Of a stretch of 12,873 nt of DNA, positions 1 to 6,734 are shown one piece after another (the first letter of the stretch is position 1; each line of letters starts with the position of its first letter). The translations under genes and the position numbers were made by a program. The notes under the pieces were generated by a model. That model searched no databases. It was not told where the DNA came from and saw nothing but the letters and a program-made list of their open reading frames with translations. The stretch spans positions 1 to 12,873 of the forward strand of contig JAGHUB010000272.1 of assembly GCA_018065025.1 (NCBI GenBank), given 5' to 3'. This DNA is from Candidatus Equihabitans merdae. GTDB taxonomy: Bacteria; Bacillota; Clostridia; Lachnospirales; Lachnospiraceae.

Positions 1-509
1 TTGGAGAGACAGAAACAGCTACTGATGACGGAATTGATGAACCGGTCATTGAACAGGTTGATACAGTTGTTGAAGAAGTAGCCAGCGTTGAAGAACCGGC
101 AAAGGAAATAAAGGTTGCTTCTCCTGTGGCTCCGGTAAAGAAGGCTTGGACCTGCTCTTGCGGCGCAACAGCCACCGGTAAGTTCTGTCCCATGTGCGGC
201 AGCCCCAAACCTGCTGAAGAAGCTGCCATTGTCTCAGCGGAAGATACGGTCACTCCCTCTATTAATATAGAAGATGTGGCTAAGGCCGTTGAAGCCTCTG
301 CTGTTGCTGTTGAAGCAGCAGCTGTAGAAGCCGCCGTCGCGGAAGATATCCAGCCCGCCAAAATCGACGAAGACGGTTCATTCGTCCCGGCAGAACGTCT
401 CACATTAGATGAACTGATCGAAGAAGCTGAGAAGAATCACGAATCTCCCAGATTGATCAAGGATTCTGACACAGGAATCACCCTGGTAGACTATACCGAT
501 ATCATTTGA
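1..509 (+). CDS. Zinc-ribbon protein with acidic Ala/Val/Glu-rich regions, 5' end missing
   Basis: The reading frame is open from base 3 to the TGA at 507-509 (168 visible codons), so the start lies outside the window; the GTG at 126 is internal and has no SD before it. Visible residues 1-41 are acidic and Val/Glu-rich. Residues 49-66 form a zinc ribbon: Trp49, Cys51-x-Cys53-Gly, then GKFC with Cys62 and Cys65-Gly. A low-complexity helical stretch of repeated VEA units follows (about 90-112), then a charged C-terminal segment ending VDYTDII. A W-x-C-x-C-G...GKFC-x2-CG ribbon is, from memory, common at the C-terminus of SPFH/band-7-like and other multidomain Firmicute proteins, but here about 100 residues follow it. 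I do not recognise the family. No signal peptide or membrane segment is visible in this part. A terminator separates it from rpsJ, so it is not part of the ribosomal operon. Confidence 0.8.
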   Translation, partial: GETETATDDGIDEPVIEQVDTVVEEVASVEEPAKEIKVASPVAPVKKAWTCSCGATATGKFCPMCGSPKPAEEAAIVSAEDTVTPSINIEDVAKAVEASAVAVEAAAVEAAVAEDIQPAKIDEDGSFVPAERLTLDELIEEAEKNHESPRLIKDSDTGITLVDYTDII

Positions 510-543
510 TGATTGTTTATTAAAAAATACATAAAAACACTTT

Positions 544-573
544 GGAAACTCCTTGCATTTGCAGGGAGTTTCC
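544..573 (+). terminator. Hairpin terminator after the zinc-ribbon gene
   Basis: GGAAACTCC (544-552) pairs perfectly with GGAGTTTCC (565-573), and the stem continues inward through TGC/GCA (554-556 with 561-563). The tail is TGTATTATTA, a weak U-tract, so termination may be incomplete. The A-rich run at 522-537 would give a U-rich tail on the opposite strand, but no opposing gene is visible. Confidence 0.65.
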
Positions 574-581
574 TGTATTAT
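553..581 (+). promoter_or_regulatory. Probable sigma-A promoter of the S10 operon
   Basis: TTGCAT (553-558, 3/6 match to TTGACA) is 17 nt from TATTAT (576-581, 5/6 match to TATAAT). A-tracts at 522-527 and 533-537 lie where an UP element would sit. The predicted start, about 588, falls a few bases before the first leader helix, which supports the call. The -35 lies in the terminator loop and the -10 just after its 3' arm. Confidence 0.55.
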
Positions 582-587
582 TAACCA

Positions 588-804
588 CGCTGTGACATGA
601 TAGCTGTGAAGCGAGAGGTTGCTGCTGACCCAAGCAGGTTTTCCGTGGAGCGAATGTCATGTTAGGAAACTGGCGACAAGTCACTGCGCAAATCCGCCTA
701 AGATAGGCGGAAATTTTGTGCGAGTCCACGCGACACGCACGGATATGTGTGCAGTCACCACTTGTCGTACTTGCCAAAAGTGCGAATAGGAGGCGACTTT
801 TTTT
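588..804 (+). promoter_or_regulatory. Structured 5' leader RNA of the S10 operon (rpsJ leader)
   Basis: This gene-free stretch (with the terminator, 510-804) is highly foldable. Helices seen: 594-602 with 655-663, enclosing CTGCT/AGCAG (622-626 with 633-637); TCCGCCTA/TAGGCGGA (693-700 with 704-711), extended by GCGCAAA/TTTGTGC (686-692 with 715-721); a long-range CGACAAGT/ACTTGTCG (674-681 with 760-767) that encloses it and a smaller hairpin (GCAC 737-740 with GTGC 749-752). An SD-proximal hairpin TCGTACTT/AAGTGCGA (765-772 with 778-785) competes with the long-range helix for 765-767. AGTCACC (753-759) can pair with GGCGACT (792-798, one A·C mismatch), covering part of the SD AGGAGG (788-793) and ending at a T-run (to 804) that touches the rpsJ ATG. 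Inference: an autogenous ribosomal leader acting by attenuation or SD sequestration. The E. coli S10 leader binds L4, but I see no clear sequence match to it. I have an impression of similar sequence before rpsJ in other Clostridia, which I could not check. Confidence 0.6.
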
Positions 805-1122
805 ATGGCTACACAGGTTATGAGAATTATTTTGAAGGCATACGATCACACACTGGTGGACGCATCTGCTGCCAAGATCATCGAAACTCTGAAGAAGAGT
901 GGTGCGGTGGTCAGCGGTCCGGTTCCGCTTCCCACAAAGAAGGAAGTTGTTACTATCATCAGAGCCGTCCATAAGTACAAAGACTCTCGTGAACAGTTCG
1001 AACAGAGAACACACAAGAGACTGATCGATATCAAGGCTCCGACACAGAAAACTGTCGATGCCCTTTCACGTCTTGAGATGCCTGCCGGTGTATACATCGA
1101 CATCAAGATGAAGAACAAATAA
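805..1122 (+). CDS. rpsJ: 30S ribosomal protein S10
   Basis: This 105-residue protein matches the family length of 102-105. S10 belongs to the 30S head, binding the 3' domain of 16S rRNA with S3 and S14, and also acts as NusE in transcription antitermination. Visible features are the early KAYDH (11-15), GPVPLPTKK (38-46), the extended loop with [11 protein letters not shown] (56-66), whose tip lies near the tetracycline site in known structures, and the C-terminal strand [10 protein letters not shown]. The start is the ATG after SD AGGAGG (788-793), with an 11-nt spacer that holds a T7 run. It is the first gene of the operon and directly follows the structured leader, so it is the gene most exposed to leader control. 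An overlapping antisense frame and a shifted sense frame starting at 747 are shadows. Confidence 0.98.
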   Translation: MATQVMRIILKAYDHTLVDASAAKIIETLKKSGAVVSGPVPLPTKKEVVTIIRAVHKYKDSREQFEQRTHKRLIDIKAPTQKTVDALSRLEMPAGVYIDIKMKNK

Positions 1123-1134
1123 CCAATTTAGAAT

Positions 1135-1150
1135 GATTGCGAAAGCAATC
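1135..1150 (+). other. GNRA-tetraloop hairpin between rpsJ and rplC
   Basis: GATTGC (1135-1140), a GAAA tetraloop and GCAATC (1145-1150) form a perfect 6-bp stem. No U-tract follows, so it is not a terminator. It ends 6 nt before the rplC SD (1157-1163). Its role is unknown; mRNA stability, processing or protein docking are possible. Confidence 0.5.
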
Positions 1151-1175
1151 CGCTGTAAGGAGGAAAGGATTTTCA

Positions 1176-1808
1176 ATGAAGAAAGCATTACTTGCCCGCA
1201 AGGTCGGAATGACACAGATCTTCGATGAAGCCGGTACCCTGACACCTGTTACTGTTCTGCAGGCCGGTCCGTGCTACGTCACACAGATCAAAACCATCGA
1301 AAACGACGGTTACGAAGCTGTTCAGGTTGGTTTCGAAGATAAGAGAGACAATCTGGTAGCTAAACCCATGAAGGGTGTCTTCGCCAAAGCTGGCGTATCA
1401 AACAAGAGATTTGTCCGCGAGTTCAAGTTCGAGAACGTTGCTGATTACTCTCTGGGCCAGGAAATCAAAGTTGATGTCTTCGCAGAAGGCGACTACATCG
1501 ATGCAACAGCCATTTCCAAAGGTCATGGTTTCCAGGGTGCCGTTAAGAGACTTGGCCAGCACAGAGGTCCCATGGCTCACGGTTCCAAATTCCATCGTCA
1601 CCAGGGTTCAAACGGTACATCTTCTGATCCCAGCCGTGTCTTCAAAGGCAAAGGCATGCCGGGTCAGATGGGCAACAAGAAGGTTACAATCCAGAATCTT
1701 CAGATTGTCCGCGTAGATGCTGAGAACAACCTGCTGCTCGTCAGAGGCGCTGTTCCGGGACCGAAGAAGGCTCTTGTTACTGTTAAAGAAGCCGTAAAGA
1801 AGAACTAA
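1176..1808 (+). CDS. rplC: 50S ribosomal protein L3
   Basis: This is a 210-residue L3, an early assembly protein of the 50S whose long loop reaches toward the peptidyl transferase centre. It begins [16 protein letters not shown], as the family does, and carries [10 protein letters not shown] (117-126), the [11 protein letters not shown] loop (135-145) and [14 protein letters not shown] (154-167). The ATG at 1176 follows SD AAGGAGG (1157-1163, 12-nt spacer) plus a second AAAGG (1164-1168). An in-frame upstream codon at 1137 would add 13 residues unlike L3 and falls inside the hairpin, so I rejected it. The Gln that PrmB methylates in E. coli L3 (Gln150) aligns with Ser150 here. Confidence 0.97.
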   Translation: MKKALLARKVGMTQIFDEAGTLTPVTVLQAGPCYVTQIKTIENDGYEAVQVGFEDKRDNLVAKPMKGVFAKAGVSNKRFVREFKFENVADYSLGQEIKVDVFAEGDYIDATAISKGHGFQGAVKRLGQHRGPMAHGSKFHRHQGSNGTSSDPSRVFKGKGMPGQMGNKKVTIQNLQIVRVDAENNLLLVRGAVPGPKKALVTVKEAVKKN

Positions 1809-1835
1809 TCAGAACCCGAAAGGAGGATAATACAG

Positions 1836-2456
1836 ATGGCTGAATTATCTGTTTACAATATGGAAGGCCAGGAAGTTAGCAAGATCGAGCTTTCAGATGC
1901 TGTTTTCGCTGCTCCCGTTAAAGGTCACCTGGTACATCAGGCTGTAGTCCTTCATCTGGCCAATATGCGTCAGGGGACACAGAAAGCAAAAACCCGTCAC
2001 GAAGTAAGCGGCGGCGGCCGTAAGCCGTGGCGTCAGAAGGGTACAGGCCATGCTAGTCAGGGCTCAATCCGCGCTGCACAGTGGAAAGGCGGCGGCGTGA
2101 TCTTCGCTCCGGTACCCCGTGACTATTCATTCAAGATGAATAGAAAAGAAAAGAAAGCTGCTATGACATCAGCTCTTACATCTAAGGTTGAAAGCGGCAG
2201 CATGATCATCCTCGACAAGCTTGCTTTCGATGAGATCAAGACAAAGAACATGGCAAATGTTCTGAAAGCCCTCAACGTGGAAAAAGCTCTGGTTGTTACA
2301 AAGGGTTATGACGAAAACGTCGTCATGTCCGGTCGCAACATCGCCGGTATCCGCATGATCCCCACCAACAACATCAATGTCTACGACCTGATGAAATACG
2401 AAAAGGTTGTTATGACAGAAGAAGCTGTTAAGGCTATCGAGGAGGTTTACGCATAA
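1836..2456 (+). CDS. rplD: 50S ribosomal protein L4
   Basis: This 206-residue L4 is of normal length. L4 lines the nascent-peptide tunnel together with L22. The N-terminus holds VYNMEGQEV; the long tunnel loop (about 43-100) contains the hallmark [19 protein letters not shown] (53-71), and the residues around KPWRQKGTG are where macrolide-resistance changes occur in other species. The C-terminal half is the alpha/beta globular domain. The start ATG follows SD AAGGAGG about 8 nt upstream. The stop TAA shares one base with the rplW ATG (TAATG), so translation is likely coupled. In E. coli L4 is the autogenous repressor of this operon and binds the S10 leader; whether it acts on the leader here is unknown. 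Confidence 0.97.
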   Translation: MAELSVYNMEGQEVSKIELSDAVFAAPVKGHLVHQAVVLHLANMRQGTQKAKTRHEVSGGGRKPWRQKGTGHASQGSIRAAQWKGGGVIFAPVPRDYSFKMNRKEKKAAMTSALTSKVESGSMIILDKLAFDEIKTKNMANVLKALNVEKALVVTKGYDENVVMSGRNIAGIRMIPTNNINVYDLMKYEKVVMTEEAVKAIEEVYA

Positions 2457-2755
2457 TGGCAGATATCAAATATTATGACGTCATCCTGAAACCGGTCGTC
2501 ACAGAAAAGAGCATGGGCGTTATGGCTGACAAGAAGTACACCTTCTATGTTCATCCGGAAGCCAACAAAGCACAGATCAAGGAAGCTGTTGAAAAGATGT
2601 TCGAAGGCACAAAGGTTGCCAAGGTCAACACAATCAGCGTTCCCGGTAAGGTCAGAAGACGTGGTCGTACAGAAGGTAAGACAGCTGACAGAAAGAAAGC
2701 TATCGTCACTCTGACAGAAGAAAGCAAAGACATCGAAATCTTCGCAGGTCTTTAA
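2456..2755 (+). CDS. rplW: 50S ribosomal protein L23
   Basis: This 99-residue protein matches the usual 95-100. L23 sits at the tunnel exit and is the main docking site for trigger factor, the signal recognition particle and the SecYEG channel. The opening [12 protein letters not shown] (8-19) is the family hallmark, with the basic loop [15 protein letters not shown] in the C-terminal half that contacts 23S rRNA. Its ATG overlaps the rplD stop by one base, and its SD, GAGGAGG (2439-2445), lies inside rplD, so initiation probably depends on ribosomes finishing rplD. A 55-nt gap follows before rplB. Confidence 0.97.
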   Translation: MADIKYYDVILKPVVTEKSMGVMADKKYTFYVHPEANKAQIKEAVEKMFEGTKVAKVNTISVPGKVRRRGRTEGKTADRKKAIVTLTEESKDIEIFAGL

Positions 2756-2769
2756 TTCTTCCAACATAT

Positions 2770-2784
2770 ACGCTCAAGCAGCGT
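2770..2784 (+). other. Small hairpin in the rplW-rplB gap
   Basis: ACGCT (2770-2774), loop CAAGC and AGCGT (2780-2784) form a 5-bp stem in the 55-nt gap. An alternative CTCA/TGAG pairing (2773-2776 with 2784-2787) overlaps it. There is no U-tract, so it is not a terminator. The stem is short and could be chance. Confidence 0.3.
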
Positions 2785-2810
2785 GAGAACAAAATGATAA
2801 GGAGATAATC

Positions 2811-3662
2811 ATGGGCATTAAAACATATAAGCCTTATACACCGTCAAGACGTAACATGACGGGTTCCGATTTTTCTGAGATCACAAAGAGAACTCCGGAA
2901 AAAGGCCTGACAGAAGCTCTTAAGAAAAATGCCGGTCGTAATAACCAGGGCAAAATCACTACTCGCCATCGTGGCGGCGGCAACAAGCGTCGTTATAGAA
3001 TGGTTGACTTCAGAAGAAACTCACAGGATGGTATCCCGGCAACCGTTAAGGCTATCGAATACGATCCGAACAGAAGCGCTAACATCGCTCTGATCTTCTA
3101 CGCCAACGGCGTAAAATCATATATCCTGGCTCCCGAAGGCCTGAAGGTTGGCACAGTCATCATGGAAGGTCCGGAAGCTGAAGTAAGAGTTGGTAACTGC
3201 ATGCCGCTTTCACGTGTTCCGGTTGGTACAATGGTTCACAACGTTGAACTTCATCCGGGCCGCGGTGGTCAGATGGTCAGAGCTGCCGGTAACGGTGCTC
3301 AGCTGATGGCTAAAGAAGGTGCTTATGCAACACTGAGACTTCCCTCTGGCGAAATGAGAATGGTTCCCATCGAATGCCGCGCAACAATCGGTATCGTAGG
3401 TAACGGCGATCACAACCTGATCAACATCGGTAAAGCCGGTCGTAAGCGCCACATGGGTATCCGCCCGACAGTCCGTGGTTCTGTCATGAACCCGAATGAC
3501 CATCCGCACGGTGGTGGTGAAGGACGTGCTCCGGTCGGTCGTCCCGGTCCCACAACTCCCTGGGGCAAACCTGCTATGGGTTACAAGACCAGAAAGAATA
3601 AGAAACAGTCTGATAAGTTGATCGTTAGAAGAAGAAACGGCAAGGGCGCCGGCTCGAGATAA
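2811..3662 (+). CDS. rplB: 50S ribosomal protein L2
   Basis: This 283-residue protein is slightly longer than the usual 273-278. L2 is a primary 23S rRNA-binding protein needed for subunit joining and peptidyl transferase assembly. The N-terminal OB-like region has [13 protein letters not shown] (51-63); the SH3-like region has [15 protein letters not shown] (146-160); and the C-terminal signature [14 protein letters not shown] (231-244) carries the conserved His linked to catalytic-centre function. The ATG follows SD AAGGAG with an 8-nt spacer. The stop TAA is the first part of TAAGGAGG (3660-3667), which is the SD for rpsS. Confidence 0.98.
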   Translation: MGIKTYKPYTPSRRNMTGSDFSEITKRTPEKGLTEALKKNAGRNNQGKITTRHRGGGNKRRYRMVDFRRNSQDGIPATVKAIEYDPNRSANIALIFYANGVKSYILAPEGLKVGTVIMEGPEAEVRVGNCMPLSRVPVGTMVHNVELHPGRGGQMVRAAGNGAQLMAKEGAYATLRLPSGEMRMVPIECRATIGIVGNGDHNLINIGKAGRKRHMGIRPTVRGSVMNPNDHPHGGGEGRAPVGRPGPTTPWGKPAMGYKTRKNKKQSDKLIVRRRNGKGAGSR

Positions 3663-3673
3663 GGAGGAGAGAA

Positions 3674-3955
3674 ATGTCACGTTCTTTGAAAAAAGGCCCG
3701 TTCGCAGATGCCTATCTGCTTAAAAAAGTCGATGAGATGAACGCATCGGGCGACAAGACAGTTATCAAAACCTGGTCTCGCCGTTCAACAATTTTCCCGA
3801 GCTTCGTAGGACACACCTTTGCGGTCTATGATGGCAGAAGACATGTGCCGGTATATGTCACAGAAGACATGGTCGGTCATAAACTCGGTGAATTCGTAGC
3901 CACAAGAAATTATCGCGGTCACGCCGACAAAGCCGATGGCAAGGGTCGTAGATAA
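3674..3955 (+). CDS. rpsS: 30S ribosomal protein S19
   Basis: This 93-residue protein matches the family's 88-95. S19 sits in the 30S head with S13 and S14 and contacts tRNA and inter-subunit bridges. It starts [15 protein letters not shown], has the core [21 protein letters not shown] (about 35-55) and the strand [18 protein letters not shown], and ends in a basic tail (KADGKGRR). The SD is the TAAGGAGG that includes the rplB stop, with a 6-nt spacer. A 30-nt gap with an AAAGGAG site leads to rplV. Confidence 0.98.
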   Translation: MSRSLKKGPFADAYLLKKVDEMNASGDKTVIKTWSRRSTIFPSFVGHTFAVYDGRRHVPVYVTEDMVGHKLGEFVATRNYRGHADKADGKGRR

Positions 3956-3985
3956 TTGACTGTAGATCGAAAGGAGAAATAAGCT

Positions 3986-4375
3986 ATGGCTAAAGGACAT
4001 AGATCCCAGATTAAAAGGGAAAGAAATGAAACACAGCGGGAAATGAGACCGCATGCAAAGCTTTCCTACGCCAGAATTCCGGTTCAGAAAGCTTGCTACG
4101 TCCTGGATTCCATCCGCGGCAAAGATTATGATGCTGCCATCGGTATCCTGACATATAGTCCTCGTTATGCTTCTGCTGTTATCAAGAAACTTCTTGAATC
4201 AGCTGCTGCTAACGCAGAAAACAACATGGGCATGAGCAAATCAAACCTTTACATCGCTGAATGCTATGCCACAGAAGCACCGACAATGAAACGTATCCAG
4301 CCCAGAGCTCAGGGCAGAGCTTACCGCATCAACAAGCGCACAAGCCACCTGAACATCGTGCTGGATGAAAGATAA
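3986..4375 (+). CDS. rplV: 50S ribosomal protein L22
   Basis: L22 spans the 50S from the surface to the tunnel constriction. This one is 129 residues against about 110 in E. coli: alignment at ARIPVQKAC (29-37) shows a basic 19-residue N-terminal extension beginning [14 protein letters not shown]. The extension has its own SD (AAAGGAG before the ATG at 3986), and from memory similar extensions occur in Lachnospirales and Oscillospirales. The hallmark tunnel beta-hairpin runs about 95-118 with [15 protein letters not shown] (101-115), where macrolide-resistance changes occur in other species. The stop TAA forms part of the rpsC SD TAAGGAGG (4373-4380). Confidence 0.97.
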   Translation: MAKGHRSQIKRERNETQREMRPHAKLSYARIPVQKACYVLDSIRGKDYDAAIGILTYSPRYASAVIKKLLESAAANAENNMGMSKSNLYIAECYATEAPTMKRIQPRAQGRAYRINKRTSHLNIVLDER

Positions 4376-4386
4376 GGAGGACTACG

Positions 4387-5040
4387 ATGGGACAGAAAGT
4401 TAATCCGAACGGTCTGCGAGTCGGAATTATCAGAGATTGGGATTCTAAATGGTATGCTGAAAAGAACTTTGCAGAATACCTTGTAGAAGACAACAAGATC
4501 CGTACATACCTTAAGAAGAGACTGTACAGCACCGGCGTATCTAAGATCGAGATCGAAAGAGCCTCTGATCGTGTAAAGATCACCATCTGGACAGCAAAGC
4601 CGGGCCTGGTTATCGGTAAGGGCGGCAAAGACATCGAAGATCTGAAGAAAGACCTTGGCAAGATGATCAACAGAAAGCTGATCGTTGACATCAAGGAAAT
4701 CAAGAGACCGGATCGCGATGCTCAGCTGGTTGCCGAAAACATCGCTCTGCAGCTTGAAAACCGTATCTCTTTCCGCCGCGCTATGAAGTCTGCTATGCAG
4801 AGAACAATGCGTTCTGGTGCTAAGGGTATTAAGACATCTGTTTCCGGTCGTCTGGGCGGCGCTGATATCGCTCGTAAGGAAACATACAGCGATGGCACTA
4901 TCCCGCTGCAGATGCTCCGCGCTGACATCGACTATGGTTTCGCTGAAGCCGATACCACATACGGTAAAGTCGGTGTTAAGACATGGATCTACAACGGCGA
5001 GGTCCTTCCGTCAAAACAGAATCGTAAGGAAGGAGAATAA
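4387..5040 (+). CDS. rpsC: 30S ribosomal protein S3
   Basis: This 217-residue protein is within the 206-233 family range. S3 forms part of the mRNA entry channel and its helicase activity, with S4 and S5. It opens [13 protein letters not shown], contains the type II KH domain with the GxxG loop GKGG (77-80, in [11 protein letters not shown]), and a C-terminal domain with [13 protein letters not shown] and the end strand [15 protein letters not shown]. The SD is the TAAGGAGG containing the rplV stop, with a 6-nt spacer. The C-terminus ends in a short charged tail (KQNRKEGE), and the 3' end of the gene carries the SD for rplP. Confidence 0.98.
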   Translation: MGQKVNPNGLRVGIIRDWDSKWYAEKNFAEYLVEDNKIRTYLKKRLYSTGVSKIEIERASDRVKITIWTAKPGLVIGKGGKDIEDLKKDLGKMINRKLIVDIKEIKRPDRDAQLVAENIALQLENRISFRRAMKSAMQRTMRSGAKGIKTSVSGRLGGADIARKETYSDGTIPLQMLRADIDYGFAEADTTYGKVGVKTWIYNGEVLPSKQNRKEGE

Positions 5041-5045
5041 TCATT

Positions 5046-5507
5046 ATGTTAATGCCGAAGAGAGTTTTACATAGAAAACAGTTCCGTGGCCGCATGAAAG
5101 GCATGGCAGGCAGAGGCAACCGCATCAGCAGAGGTGAGTTCGGCCTGGTAGCCACAGAACCGATTTGGATCAGATCTAACCAGATCGAAGCAGCTCGAAT
5201 CGCTCTGACTCGTTACCTGCGTCGTGGTGGTAAAGTTTGGATCGATATTTTCCCGGATAAGCCCGTTACATCACAGCCTATCGGTAAACGAATGGGTTCC
5301 GGTAAAGGTGCCGTAGAATTTTGGGTAGCCGTTGTTAAACCCGGCCGCGTCCTCTTCGAGGTTGCCGGTGTTCCGGAAGAAGCTGCAAGAGAAGCTCTTC
5401 GTCTGGCTATGCACAAACTTCCCTGCAAGTGCAAGATCTATTCTAAGGCACAGCTCGATGAAGTCGTTGATGCCCGTCTGAACGGCGGCGCCAGCGCTGA
5501 GAATTAA
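5046..5507 (+). CDS. rplP: 50S ribosomal protein L16
   Basis: L16 helps position A-site tRNA and is the key late-assembly protein of the 50S. The start is fixed by the invariant MLMPKRV at the ATG 5 nt after the rpsC stop; the SD AAGGAAGGAG overlaps the end of rpsC. Visible features are [10 protein letters not shown] (10-19), [20 protein letters not shown] (47-66), DKPVT (71-75), RMGSGKG (82-88; the Arg is the residue hydroxylated in E. coli) and [15 protein letters not shown]. At 153 residues it is somewhat longer than the usual 137-146 because of a C-terminal tail after KLPCKCK (124-130). Such tails are, from memory, seen in Clostridia. Confidence 0.97.
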   Translation: MLMPKRVLHRKQFRGRMKGMAGRGNRISRGEFGLVATEPIWIRSNQIEAARIALTRYLRRGGKVWIDIFPDKPVTSQPIGKRMGSGKGAVEFWVAVVKPGRVLFEVAGVPEEAAREALRLAMHKLPCKCKIYSKAQLDEVVDARLNGGASAEN

Positions 5508-5523
5508 GAAGGCGGTGACACAA

Positions 5524-5733
5524 GTGAAGAGTAATAAGTATCTTGAGGATTTGAGAAGCAAATCCGTCGTGGAATTAAATGAGGAGCTGGTCTCCGCTAA
5601 GAAAGAACTTTTCAACCTGCGTTTCCAGAATGCAACAAACCAGCTGGACAATACTGCAAGAATCAAAGAGGTTCGTCGCAATATTGCTAGAATCCAGACT
5701 GTGATCGCACAGAATGCTGCAAAGGAGGCATAA
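5524..5733 (+). CDS. rpmC: 50S ribosomal protein L29
   Basis: L29 is a small helical hairpin protein at the tunnel exit next to L23. Two in-frame GTG codons compete. GTG 5515 lies inside the SD itself; GTG 5524 stands 5 nt after the near-perfect SD AAGGcGGTGA (5509-5518). I therefore choose 5524, giving 69 residues beginning [14 protein letters not shown], which fits the usual 63-70. Hallmarks are [15 protein letters not shown] and the signature [17 protein letters not shown] near the C-terminus. The SD for rpsQ (AAAGGAGG, 5721-5728) lies inside the last codons, and only 3 nt separate the genes. Confidence 0.94.
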   Translation: MKSNKYLEDLRSKSVVELNEELVSAKKELFNLRFQNATNQLDNTARIKEVRRNIARIQTVIAQNAAKEA

Positions 5734-5736
5734 CAG

Positions 5737-5994
5737 ATGGCAGATAGAAATCTTCGTAAGACACGTGTCGGCCATGTGGTCAGCGATAAGATGGATAAGA
5801 CGATCGTTGTCGCAGTTGAAGACAGAGTTCAGCATCCGATTTACAAGAAGATCGTTAAGAAGACTTACAAGCTGAAAGCGCATGATGAGAACAATGAATG
5901 CCGCATCGGCGATACCGTCAAGGTTATGGAAACCAGACCCCTGTCTAAGGACAAACGTTGGAGACTGGTCTCTATCATCGAGAAGGCTAAGTAA
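5737..5994 (+). CDS. rpsQ: 30S ribosomal protein S17
   Basis: This 85-residue protein matches the family. S17 is a primary 16S rRNA binder with an OB fold, important for early 30S folding. It opens [21 protein letters not shown], contains [13 protein letters not shown] (30-42) and the signature [16 protein letters not shown] (58-73). It starts 3 nt after rpmC, and its SD is inside rpmC, so it is probably translated by coupling. Confidence 0.98.
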   Translation: MADRNLRKTRVGHVVSDKMDKTIVVAVEDRVQHPIYKKIVKKTYKLKAHDENNECRIGDTVKVMETRPLSKDKRWRLVSIIEKAK

Positions 5995-6012
5995 GGAACA
6001 GGAGGACATACA

Positions 6013-6381
6013 ATGATTCAGCAGGAAACTAGACTTAAAGTCGCCGATAACACCGGTGCAAAAGAAATCCTCTGCATCCGTGTCCAGGGTGGTTCAGGCA
6101 GAAGATATGCCCACATCGGTGATACCATCGTTGCAACTGTAAAAGATGCAACTCCCGGCGGTGTTGTTAAGAAGGGTGATGTTGTTAAGGCTGTTGTGGT
6201 CCGTACAGTTCAGAGCACACGCCGTAAAGACGGCTCCTATATCCGTTTCGATGAAAACGCAGCTGTCATCATCAAAGATGACAATACACCCAAAGGAACC
6301 CGTATCTTTGGACCGGTTGCTCGTGAACTCAGAGAGAAACAGTTCATGAAGATCGTTTCTCTGGCACCGGAAGTGTTGTAA
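6013..6381 (+). CDS. rplN: 50S ribosomal protein L14
   Basis: This 122-residue protein is exactly the family length. L14 forms inter-subunit bridges with 16S rRNA and is the docking site of the silencing factor RsfS. It opens [17 protein letters not shown] (1-17), has the basic loop [20 protein letters not shown] and the signature [12 protein letters not shown] (95-106). The ATG follows an AGGAGG 6-7 nt upstream. The stop TAA is part of TAAGGAGG (6379-6386), which is the SD of rplX. In classical nomenclature this gene opens the spc segment; the 18-nt gap before it has no room for a separate promoter or terminator, so S10 and spc are continuous here. Confidence 0.98.
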   Translation: MIQQETRLKVADNTGAKEILCIRVQGGSGRRYAHIGDTIVATVKDATPGGVVKKGDVVKAVVVRTVQSTRRKDGSYIRFDENAAVIIKDDNTPKGTRIFGPVARELREKQFMKIVSLAPEVL

Positions 6382-6394
6382 GGAGGAGCGAACA

Positions 6395-6718
6395 ATGGCA
6401 ACATTAAAGATTAAAAAGGGCGATAATGTCCGTGTCATCGCCGGCAAAGATAAAGACAGAGAAGGTAAAGTCCTGGCTGTCGACGCCAAGAAGAACACGG
6501 TTGTGGTCGAAGGCATCAACATGATCACAAAACATGCTAAGCCCAGCATGGCCAATCAGCAGGGCGGCATCATCAACAGAGAAGCCCCCATTGACATTTC
6601 AAACGTCATGCTGCTTCACAAAGGTGAACCCACAAGAGTTGGTTTCACAGTTGAAGAAGTAGACGGCAAGAAGATCAAACATCGTATCGCCAAGAAATCC
6701 GGCGAACAGATCGATTAA
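6395..6718 (+). CDS. rplX: 50S ribosomal protein L24
   Basis: This 107-residue protein is within the 100-110 range. L24 is an assembly initiator bound to the 5' domain of 23S rRNA near the tunnel exit. The KOW motif occupies about 7-34 ([20 protein letters not shown]), followed by the strand [14 protein letters not shown] and by [22 protein letters not shown]. The SD includes the rplN stop, with an 8-nt spacer. Sixteen nt separate it from rplE, leaving no room for a hairpin of the size S8 recognises before rplE in E. coli. Confidence 0.98.
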   Translation: MATLKIKKGDNVRVIAGKDKDREGKVLAVDAKKNTVVVEGINMITKHAKPSMANQQGGIINREAPIDISNVMLLHKGEPTRVGFTVEEVDGKKIKHRIAKKSGEQID

Positions 6719-6734
6719 GAAAGGAGGCATTTCA

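Noticed and set aside
588..804. T-box riboswitch or tRNA-like element in the leader
   Set aside because: No TGGNACC T-box sequence is present, the downstream gene is ribosomal, and no cloverleaf with a T-arm motif could be found.
747..974. Short + strand frame from inside the leader into rpsJ
   Set aside because: It is out of frame with rpsJ and lacks an SD; after 805 it only reads rpsJ in another frame. It could in theory be a leader peptide, but nothing supports it.
520..1014. 164-codon reading frame on the - strand over the leader and rpsJ
   Set aside because: It covers the structured leader and lies antisense to rpsJ; the translation shows no recognisable domain and no SD supports it. 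It is a shadow of stop-poor sequence.
1137..1175. Upstream in-frame start for rplC
   Set aside because: It starts inside the GNRA hairpin, has no SD, and adds 13 residues absent from L3; the ATG at 1176 has AAGGAGG.
6719..6734. S8 repressor hairpin before rplE as in E. coli spc
   Set aside because: Only 16 nt are available and they are taken by the SD; no stem forms there.
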